Assembly (NCBI GenBank): GCA_000708835.1
Contig: DF236955.1
Coordinates: forward strand, 1 to 64,000
DNA length: 64,000 nucleotides
Source: Klebsormidium nitens
Taxonomy: Eukaryota > Streptophyta > Klebsormidiophyceae > Klebsormidiales > Klebsormidiaceae
Reading direction: 5' to 3'
The position numbers were made by a program, and so were the translations under genes. This document shows, in pieces, positions 45,801 through 55,800 of the stretch (positions within the stretch are counted from its first letter, which is position 1; every line of letters begins with the position of its first letter). Under the pieces are notes generated by a model. That model saw only the letters and a list, made by a program, of their open reading frames with translations, made no database searches and was not told where the DNA came from.

Positions 45801-48512
45801 CGCAACAGATCGTCCAGCTCTTTCTGCACTTCGTCCGGCCCCTCTGATCCATTCACCCCCCCATGGCCGTTCGTATAGTCCCCCTTGGTCCTGCCGGCAA
45901 AGTTACCAGCAATCCTGCTACCCAAGCTCTCAGCAAAAGAGCTTTCGGTGCCCAGGCTTCCCACGCCGAGGCTCCCCCGGTCGCTCTCGTCCTCGCCGCT
46001 GTCTTCCAGCCCAAACATCCCGCCTCTAGTTGTTCCCAGGTTCAGCTTTTCCAGCACGGAAGAGAGGCCGCTCACGGAACTGGCCTCGGAGGGGGTCTCG
46101 TCGGGTTTGGCGCCCTTGAGGAGGGGCCACTTGGAGGGGGGGTCGACCTTTATGTACACGGTGTCGCCCTCAATCGCGCGGTTCTGAGCAATCAGGCCCT
46201 GCCGGATCAAACGGACATGATCAGGAGAAGACAACATATGGCTGCTGACGTACTGGAAACGAAAGGAAGCAAAACCCTCGTGCTTCAAACCCACGCAGAG
46301 GAAGCCTGCTACCAGCTTACAGATATCACCACTGAGTGGAATCAGAGAAGTGGAATCAGAGAAAAGGCACCAGCTATCCTGACCCATGCACTTCGCAGAA
46401 AAGCAAAGGTTGAACTGGAACCACACGAGATGACAGAAGAAAGTGAAACACGCCAGAACATAAGGACCGGCGTCCTCAACACGGCACAAGCTTTGAGTGC
46501 TCTTTGCCCTGGAACTTCTAGAAGCTTTCAACCATTCTGCACAACCGTAGCATGACCCTAGCACCACATATGAGCGATGACCTGCCAATATCAGGGCAAG
46601 CTTAGGCTATAGATCTCGTAAACTCACATCAATCAGCACGTCCGTCCCGATGCCCTCGATTGTTACGTACGCCTCCATGCGCCGGAACGCATTGACTCGA
46701 AGCACCGCCTTGAACAGCTCGCCCCGCTTCACGCCCTGGCTGATCTCCTCAGGCCTCCAATGCTCAGGATAAGGGGCCCGGGCTGGAGACGAGTTGACAG
46801 CTGGCGCCTTCTGATTGGTTCCGAAATGGGCAGGGGAAGAGAGGATCCCTGGGGTGCCTGACACCATCGCCCAAGCGGCGGCCGCCGCGTCCTGGACCTG
46901 CTTTGCTGGTGTCAAGAAAGCTAACTTCCCCGGGGTGGGGAGGAGGGCGGGAGACGGTGCGGCGTGCAGCGGGGGGCGCTTTGCAGCCGGGGTTTTGAGG
47001 GTTTGCGCCTTGAATGCCGGGGTTTTGACGTTAGGGGTTTGCGGCTGGCTGTTGGGACCAAAGGCGGTGTCAAAGAGTCTAGTCTGCATGCCAAAGCTCC
47101 GCTCGATCTCTTCGAACAGGTCCACCGGCCGCTGCAGTAAAGGGGGTGCCGACGGCTCGATGCGCTGGCTCGGAGGGGCGCTTGCGAGCAGGCCTCTGTC
47201 TCGGGGGGGACTGAAAAGAAGACCGTCACCGAGGGAGGGTGTCATCAGCAGGGCACGCTCGGTAGAATCAGCCCCCTGGTTGTCGGAAAAAATAATCTTC
47301 CTGGCAGGGGTAGCCAGTAGAGGCGATCTGGAACCCCCCGTCTGCGACTGCTCCGCTGCATGACCGAGTCCAGCTGCAGCATTGCCTCTTTGTACACTGC
47401 TGCCAAAAGAACTCTCAGTTTCGTGCAGCCCTTGTCTTTGCTGGTACGCTGACCTCGTCTGACGCTCCCCGCCATAGAAGGGACTCTGGGTGACATCATG
47501 CTGATGCACAACGCCACCGCGAGCAGAGCCCTCCTGAGCAGCGGAATAAGAAAGTGCTGCAGGAGAGGCACGCGCATGACTACCTGACTGCCGGAAGACG
47601 GGCGAGCTACCTAGCGCGACGTACGAGTTCGACGCTTGGAGCGGTCTCTGTAAACCCTGAGGTGCCACTTCATTGCGGGGATATTTCTTGCGAGCTGAGG
47701 AACTGTGCTGAGCAAAGTCTGGCTGCCTGATGCCCCCTGTCTGCCTCCCGCTTATTCGGGGGGTGGGAAGAAGGCCAGGGCTTGGAAGGGGTAGCTTGGT
47801 GGGGGTGGGACTCCGAACGGAAGGGAATGGCTTTCTGGTCCCTTGTGCATGGTCTTGAGATGCCACCTCGGTGTCCCTGGAAGGACCTGAGAAACAAGCG
47901 GAAGGCGCTATCAAAAAACCCTGAGGGATGCAGAAAGGTTAGCTGATGACAGTCATGATTGAGCACAAAGAAAAACCAATCAAGCAACCAATCACATCAT
48001 GACACCCTAAGCCTCAAGCCTCCCCCAAAGATCGACAAACCCTTGCTTTTGAACAGGTATTTGCTCTGCAGTGCTAAGTCTCAGCAAAGACCGAACATGG
48101 CAATCAGCAGAAAAAAGATTGCAACTCCTCCAATTCATCAATCGCGTGCATATCACCTGCTAAACCCACCAAACCTGCAGGTTGCCTTTGAAATTGAACA
48201 ATTTCCCAAGCCCCCCACAAAAGTGTGTGCAATTCAAACCATTTTCACTTCGAGGAATCCTTGAGGATGCAACAAAACGAAGAAAGCCAACACCATACCT
48301 GGAGATTCAAACTTTCTGCGGCCTCCTGACACGCCTTCTTCATTCTCGTCATCCCGCTGCATGCTTGAGGACCCTTGCACGCCACCATCCCTCCTCGCTT
48401 GCGAATGGCCCCCAGCGCCGCCGCCAGAAACTCTCTTGCCCGTGCTAGAGCTTTTTGACGGCTGAGGAGCAGAGTAAAGCCCTGAGGGCGGTGGAACAGC
48501 ATTGTACGTCAT
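42826..48512 (-). CDS. DIS3L2: RNase II-family 3'-5' exoribonuclease, DIS3L2/SOV type (4 exons)
   Basis: CDS: complement(join(42826..44430, 44816..46252, 46628..47886, 48299..48512)), 1504 aa. This family degrades cytoplasmic mRNA and uridylated RNAs from the 3' end without the exosome. No PIN domain is seen, which separates it from DIS3/RRP44. Residues 1-430 are Ser/Pro/Gln-rich and probably disordered. Cold-shock domain 1 begins at GELFKAVLRVNAFRRMEAYV, and QGLIAQNRAIEGDTVYIKV follows. An acidic insertion of about 150 residues (EDSGEDESDRGS region) interrupts the cold-shock part. The RNB catalytic motif is complete (IDPPTARDLDDAVS, then IGVHIADVSFFV). Other conserved RNB blocks are RSTSVYLIQRVLPMLPP, EEFMLLAN, LLRRHPPPN and HYALATPLYTHFTSPIRRYP. 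A C-terminal S1-like region (TVYVTRFGLERRIYF) ends with the family's MDIGVRLYL. It is much longer than Arabidopsis SOV (about 1050 aa). The exon-2 acceptor (TTTCTCAG|GT) is my choice; TAG|CG 16 bp upstream also keeps frame. Confidence 0.92.
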
Positions 48513-49279
48513 ATTGGCTGTAGCTCACTAGAACCCGGAGGAGAAAGCGGAACAGCAACTTGCTAAGAAAAGAGGACGCGCAACTGAACAGCTATTGCGG
48601 CTAGCGGACAATTGCAAGGAGCATCCTGCCAGAAGCTTGCAGGGGAACTTGGAAGCCCTGAAAAACAGAGCTCCGCCAGATTGTGCATGTGGCGCAGTGA
48701 CGTAGCTAGCTGTTTCAAGGTGACTTAGCAAAGTCACGACGGATACTTACCAGCCGTCGATAAGAAGTACGGTAGATCCGGTAGCTGACGGATAGAATTT
48801 CATCTGTGCGCAACGACCTGCATTATGCAGGCAGCACAAGTTCGAATGGATTGCTTCCGACTTCGTCCCGACCGACAAACTGCCGGCGCACCCCCGGTTC
48901 TCAAGGCTCGGTAGTCGGCATTTGTCTTTTAATAGTGAAGTCTGGCTGAGCATGCTCATTTCATACCGGCGGCAAGCAGCCGGCAGGGAGCCTCCGGGCG
49001 GGGGCCTGGCACCAGGCTCCGGCTGCAACTTGAAGAGGTGAGCACTGAACTTTTTTGCCTGCGCCACAGCTCGTCATTATCAATATCATCATCAATGTGT
49101 TGCTTCCTAGAGGCCTCCTAGGTAGGGTCCGAAGTGGCGATCCTTCTGTATTTAATAGGTACTGAGTGTGTCTCTTTTAAAAAGGAGACGCAACATCTCA
49201 GGATTTCGGAAGGGGCACATTGACAAAAGAATGGGTATGGATAAGTGGTGCTGCAGGGTATTTCAGTGAGGCAACTGCA
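48513..49279. promoter_or_regulatory. Divergent promoter region, DIS3L2-like / fucosyltransferase
   Basis: 767 bp between opposite starts. An in-frame open stretch at 49220-49279 precedes the fucosyltransferase ATG but has no ATG of its own. No clear core-promoter motif found. Confidence 0.4.
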
Positions 49280-51675
49280 ATGACAGGACTCGGTGCGGAG
49301 CATCTTTTATGCCTCAGGGGAAAGCAGCTAGTCTTCTCAGCGTCCGTGTTCATTCTAGCAACCATCAGCTGCTTTATCATCGGCATTGTCTTCCTAAATG
49401 TCGAGCAGCCATCTTCCGTATATGAGTACATTAGTTCAGCAGCGTACGCACCATCAACATGGCGGCCTGCTCTGGTGCCGACAGATGCATCACCAAAGCT
49501 CATCCTCATATATTCAGATTGGTATGGACGCGACATTGTATTCCCTGGCTTTGGTTTTGAGCATTGCAGCGAGAGAAATTGTATTCTGAGCACAGATGTT
49601 GAGGCAGACTTCAACCGCAGTGATGCGGTCTGGTTTCATTCTGGGTGGAAGCTGGACATGTTACCACCTTATCCACGGCCCAGTCCGGCGCAGATCTGGA
49701 TCAACAGCGAGGTTGAGGCTCTTGGTAAGGCGTCTGCACGTGTCGCTTTTCACTCATGCTTGGCTAAGACGCTGCCAGTCAGATATTCTCCCCGTCCGCC
49801 GCCAAGGACTGATCTTAGCTCCGTCTAAGTCATGGTATTTAGGGCAAGAGAGGGGGACGACAAGATCCAGCTGTTGTCCGACTGCTTCTTCCAGATTCAC
49901 AGGCCTTCAGATTATGGTGGCACCGTATACTCTCTCGCAACAGATTGCCGTGATCTCCCGCAAGGTTCCACTATTCAGCGCTGCGTAAAAGCTGATAAGA
50001 TGCATCCCTGCATTTCTGTGGCATAATGTTTTGAAATGCTCACTGGAAGGGCTTTCTAGTGCAAGTTGTGTCGTGCCTCCACCTTAGACCCTCAAGACAC
50101 ACATTTTGTGTGGTGATTCCTCACCAAGTCGGGAAACGGTGCGATCCCTGTCCAAGCGCTTTCTAAAAATTGTTTGTGGCAGCAGGATGTGTGTAAAGGC
50201 TGGTGTTACAGCTTGCATCGCCCCTGTCAGAAAGCGTTTGTTGGGGTGCATCCAAGCTTTGACGTCTGGAACACGTAGTATGCAAAGGATGAGAAGGGGG
50301 GGAAAAAGATTGCCTCAAGCGGACAAGAAAACAGGCAATCAGCAGAATGTATCTCTTTTATGTACATCACATCAGTCAACCTCCCCAAAAATTCTCTCAG
50401 TGTGCAAGCAATGATAAGATACAGGGTTGCAAGATGGTCAAGGGTTTTACAATTTTCTGAGTGCGAACTTCAACATCGAGCATCTTGCTTCATCAAGAGC
50501 TCAATCTTAGGCTGCAAAATGTCTCTTCCTGATCTCACAGGGTATCAGAATGCTTATTGAAGGTCACTTCTCATGATTACCACTCCAGCACACTGATCTG
50601 ATCAAACCATCTTTTCTTCCTTCTTTGACTTCACCAAGGCTACTTCAGTTGATCAGTTGCAGTGCCACCAGACTGTCAGAGAGTGGCGGCGACTTATAGA
50701 GAGCCTAAGTTAAAAGTCTGACTTACACTCATCTCTGCCTTGAACTGTAACTTCTTAAGCGGAAGTTTCCAGCGCCTAGCAATGTTGGGCAACTGCGTAT
50801 GACTTCACAGCATTGGAGCCTCTTACATGGTAGAGACCGACAGCTGCTTACACTCTTTGCATTGCTGAGTCTGACATTTCTTTCGTTTGTCATGTCCAGT
50901 ACTCTCCTACTTTGCGGACCAATCAACTCCGCTAGAAATCGATGGGATCTTCAACTGGTCCATGACATATGATAGAGACTCCGATATTTGGATGCCTTAT
51001 GGAAATTCGAGGGAGTTCACGATGCATGACCTCCGATACCCTTACGTCACATGGGACCAGAAAATAGATAGAATAGTGAGAAGCAAGTCATTAGACAGGC
51101 TGGTCGTTTGGCACATATCGTCTTGTCCAAGGCCGAGCCGCAGGGAAGCTTATGTGACGGATATGATGCGGTACATACCAGTACATATAGAGGGGAAGTG
51201 TGCGCTGTTCGAGAACGCGACCAAGCCCAGCGCTGAACCCAGCAGCTACATGTTTTACCTCGCGTTTGAGAACTCTTTCTGCAAGGACTACATAACCGAA
51301 AAGTTTTGGAAGACCGCGCTCCAAAAAGGTGTCATTCCGGTGGCTCGTGGCGGGTTGTCGAGGGCCGATTATGAAGCGGTGGCTCCCCCTGGGTCGTTCA
51401 TATATGCGGACGACTTTGCTGGGCCTCGGGAATTAGCCACATACTTGCTGGAGGTTGCTCACGACAAGGTAAAGTATGCCGCTTACTTCCAGTGGTACAA
51501 GACACATACCTTGACATACGACGACCCCGATTGGTGGGGTCAATCAAAAGAGCTTGAGAGTAGTCCTTTCTGCACAATCTGCGAGAAGTTGAACAAGCCA
51601 CATAAGTCGAAGACGACCAATTTTACATCTTTTGTGCAAGGCAAGTGTCGTTTACCCCGACCTTGGACGGCCTGA
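49280..51675 (+). CDS. GT10 alpha-1,3-fucosyltransferase, type-II Golgi membrane protein (2 exons)
   Basis: CDS: join(49280..49724, 50900..51675), 406 aa; phase 1 at CTTG|GTAAGG and GTCCAG|TACTC. The enzyme family transfers fucose from GDP-fucose to GlcNAc on N-glycans or related acceptors in the Golgi. A short cytosolic head is followed by a signal anchor (residues about 17-40, LVFSASVFILATISCFIIGI). The stem is short. N-terminal catalytic half: ILIYSDWYGRDI and DAVWFHSGWKLD. Exon 2 gives FNWSMTYDRDSDIWMPYG, a GT10 hallmark, and YMFYLAFENSFCKDYITEKF then WKTALQKGVIPVARGG, the donor-binding signature. The C-terminus is Cys-containing (FCTICEKL). The intron of 1175 bp carries no credible exon. 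The exact acceptor specificity (core alpha-1,3 versus Lewis-type) cannot be told. Confidence 0.92.
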
Positions 51676-52803
51676 AAGAGTATCAAAGTAGCAGAGATTG
51701 ACTGCCAGAGACGCACCAATTTGAAACGTGCCACCAAGATGCAACACGGGTTGAGGGATCAGAACGATCTGAAGACTGTGCTGTGCGATCATGTGATACA
51801 TCCAGATGACCGTCTTTTGTCTGAGCAACAAATTCAGGAGGTTGCAGAAGAAGCCAAAACGTTTAATCTAGTTGCCGATGTCATGCCGTGTGCTGTCGTT
51901 GCCGTGAAGGCTCGGCTATAGGGCTACGCCCATGCTAGTTGCTAGATGCCGCCACTTGGCCGCCCATGCTAGTTAGACCCCACTTGGGGCTCGCCAATCC
52001 CAGAGGGATCCCCGCATAAATTGCCGCATCTTAGTGCACAACCGCCGTCACTAACGGCCGGGGCATGCGCTTAGCGCCATCCGACGCCCCCGGGATCACA
52101 GATGATATGATATGCCGTATGATCGAGTGGCATGTAATCACGTATGTTTTTCGCTTTCGCCGTTCAATCAAGGCACTTCGACTGTGCACCGACATGATAT
52201 CGCACCGACCCATGACCGCATGACACCGCGTGCAGATGTTGTCGTCTTATGTTCACAACTCCTGAATATATATATTCGGTTGTTGCGCGCACCTAATTCT
52301 CGTTTCATTGTCGCATGGCGAACGCATTGCCTCGTGCATTTGATCTTCAATGCGGACTCTTGTCCACCTCAAAGCGACAGTAAAGATCTGAGTGTTCGGC
52401 ACACTGACCTTTCAATCAAAAGTGATTATACAACACATGCAAGGCTACTGAGGAACATCCGGCCCGGCCGGCGTTAGTATATGCCCGGCGGCCAGCATAT
52501 ATCATCCAACCTAATATGCTGTCGGCGCCCGCGCGCCCTGTACAATGATATATGCAAGCCTTGCGCGCATCGTACAACATAAATTAACACGTTGCAACTT
52601 AGCGCCGGGACGTACAGTTATCAAGGGCAATTGCTCGATGGGGCCAGACGAAGAGGCACGGGTCATGCTCGAAACAACCAATACTAGATTACAGACCCTG
52701 AGGTCAGCCCTCTAAGAGATCGCACAGGCTGACAAAGAGACTCTGAAACACCGTCAAAAAGATCCAAGTATCGCACCCTCTCCTCCAACACAGGCCGCAC
52801 TTT
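51676..52803. other. Convergent intergenic region, fucosyltransferase / PAA1-like
   Basis: Includes an imperfect tandem repeat at about 51926-51990 (CCCATGCTAGTT, about 45 bp apart, with nearby GCCACTTGG / CCCACTTGG). From 52450 to 52620 there are GC-rich GGCCCGGCCGGC-like words mixed with TATATG. The open frame 51721-51921 continues past the fucosyltransferase stop region without motifs. It is more likely 3' UTR. Confidence 0.4.
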
Positions 52804-55800
52804 TCATTGCGTCGGCTGGAGGCCTCCTTGCTCCACGTCACCTGCCTCTTCCCGATTCACCACCTCCTTCTTTCTACCTTCTCTACTTTTCTCGCCTTTC
52901 TTCTCCCTCAACTCCTCGATCCTCGCGCCCGACTTCTTGGGGGATCCCTTGTACTCCAATTGGAGAAGCAACGAGTTGGCCATGACGCCGAGTGAGCTCA
53001 CGCCCATGAGCGCCCCAGAGATGGATGGCGTCAGCATGAGGCCGGCGCTCGGGAAAAACACCCCGGCCGCGAGAGGGATCCCCACCATGTTGTACGCGAA
53101 CGCCCACCAAAGATTCTGCCGAATCTTGTTGAACGTCGCGCGGCTCAGCTCGAGGGCGTCCAGGACCTGCGGGTCAATGCAAAGCTTTACCCCCCCAGGA
53201 ACCATATACCGTTCAGTGTCCGCGTCATTGGCCGTTGCTAATCTGCCTCATTGTTCAAATCTGCGTGTTTCGGAGAACAACTCTGAAAGTATCACTGACG
53301 AATCTTCTGTGCCGCACCGCCGAGCTGCTAAACGTCTTTTCCTGCTGTACGAATCATAGGCCGAATGAATGTGCTCGAGCAAGATGAGTATCACATCTTT
53401 CCCTGTGTTAAAGGACGTGAGATTCCAGCGAGTCTGAATTTGGGCGACCACAGGAGCGCGTACCTGCGGCAAGCGGTCGCCCATGAGCACGATGGACGAG
53501 ACCTCGCTCGCGGCCCCGACGCCGCCCGCCATCGCAATGCCCACGTTCGCAGTCGCGAGCGCGGCCGCGTCGTTGACGCCATCCCCGACCATGGCGACTT
53601 TCCGCCCGTCCTTTTGCCACTGCTGCACCAGCGCGGCCTTCTGGGCGGGGCGCACCTCTCCATAAGCCTGAAGGAGAGCAGTTTAGGTTTTATACTTGAA
53701 ATAAAAAACGCGTTGTGCTTTTAGGTGACGCCGTTCTTTCCCGGTGTCGCCGTTAAATCCGTCCTCTTGCCACTGCTGCACCAGCGGGGCCTCCTGGGGG
53801 GGGTGCATTTCTACAAGGAATCTGGCTTCTATCCAAAGTTTGCACTCAATGGTCTTAAGGTCACGCCAATCCTTGCCAATCAATCTCTAATTTTCAGGCT
53901 CTATGCCTCCGCCGCAACCATGCCTTGGGCGACGGCGGCTCTCCGGCGGTATCCGTGCTAGAGCCAAGCATTCATGCCCCCAAAACAGGTCTAGTCGTTT
54001 GAAGTAGAGGGTAAGGATCGGTGAACGGCCGTCTTCTAGAATCCGTTTTGAAAGGGAAGAGACGATTAAAGCGAGGATTGGATGATTTTTACTTGCTATT
54101 ACGGGACTGGCAAGTCCCACCCTCTTGAGACATCTGAAGACGCAACCGGCGTTAATCTCTTCCAAACCGAGCGTAGTATTAGAACAGGAAAAATGACGGA
54201 CTAGCCTGTGGAAGGCCTTCTGAATCTGTCATATTCTGGCACCTTGCCGGCTCTGATCAGTCTTTAACACCTCCCTCCAAATGCAAAAGGTACGCAGTAA
54301 AGCCCCACCTGCTGCGGATCGATGCCCACTTTTGCCGCGACCGCCTCCGCCGCCGCCTGCTTATCGCCCGAGATCATTGCCGTGCGCAACCCCAGTTTCC
54401 TTAACCCTTCCACTGTTCCCGCCGCGTCCGGTCGAACCTCGTCCTCCATCGCGACAGCGCCCGCGACTCGCCCGTCAATGCTGACGTAAACCACGGTCTG
54501 ACCCTGCTTCGCAAGGTCCGGGAGGCGGCCCAAACCCGCGGGGTTTGGGGGTTTGGCGCCGGCCGACGCGGCCTCTGGCGTGCTCGCCGTTTCGTCGTCG
54601 GTAGCCGTTTGTGATCCGAGGATTTTAGAATCTGAAGGTGTTTGCTTGTCAAACGATCTGGGGTTTGAAGGGGTCCGAGGGATTATAGGGGTCTGGGAGG
54701 TGGAAGTTTCGACGTCGGATGGGGTCTGGGGTTTCACGGAGGCTGAGCCGTTCGACGCCCGGCGCTCGACCCAGTCGAGAGAACCCACGGCAATTCGCCG
54801 GCCGTCAATCGTGGCAGAAGCGCCGCTGCCGGGCTCTTGCTCGAACGTGCCGTCTTGAATGCGGGGGATGACGTGGCCGCGCGAGGAGGCGGCCTGGACG
54901 ACCGCCTTGGCCAGGGGGTGGGAGCTCGCCTGCTCGACGCCTGGAGCGGGATTTGAAGACTGGTTAGAGGACTGTGGTTAAAAGAACGTTTACTTAACCG
55001 TGGTTGGAAGCCGGTCAGACAAGTGTGGTCTCAAGACCTTACTAGGAAAGACTTAGCCATGCAGAGGAAGGAAAAATATAGGGACCGGTCAGATATATGT
55101 ACTCCAAAAACACGAACTGGCCAAGGGCATGCAACGCCAGCGATCCTTGCGTGGAAAGAGGCGGGTTAGGATATCCAATTCAAGATCAATGCAGATGCGA
55201 TGGATTTGGCAGTTGAGCAATACAAGTGACAACTGTGAATCACGTAGTCTAACGCGAGGCTTGTCTCTTTCCGCAAAGGAGTCACATTTCTGCCGTTTTA
55301 AAGCACGGCAAATTCTGTAGGACGGACGCTCGAGAAGAAAACGCAGCGGAGACGAGTGTATCTCCAGAGAATATGATGGAAAACGAGAAGAATCGAGCGA
55401 ATCAAAAGAGACCAAGCCCCGACCAACGAGCTGCTGACAGCGCGACAGGAGGTATGAGATAATTGGCATCCTTGAAGTGCCTTCGCCCATGGACCGTCGA
55501 ACAGTTCTCACGGATCGAGAAACGAGCAGAGAAGCCTCGCAACTTTCGAAGATGACCTCACCTGCCGCCAGCGCCAGCACTTCGTCTTCGCTCCACCCAC
55601 TTTCCCCTCCCCCCCCGACCACTTTCGTCACCACGGGCCGCCCCGCCGTAAGCGTCCCCGTCTTATCAAACACGACCGTGTCCAGCTCCCACACCTTCTC
55701 CAATACGTCGCCCCCCCGTATCAACAACCCCTTGCGCGCCCCGAGGGAGGTGCCAACTAAAACGGCGGTCGGGGTCGCTAAACCGAGCGCACACGGGCAC

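Noticed and set aside
49832-50560. Short open frames inside the fucosyltransferase intron as extra exons
   Set aside because: They encode nothing matching GT10, and the 49724-50900 join already gives a continuous family-typical protein.
51721-51921. 66-codon plus-strand open frame after the fucosyltransferase
   Set aside because: No motif, no ATG at its start and no splice partner; more likely 3' UTR.
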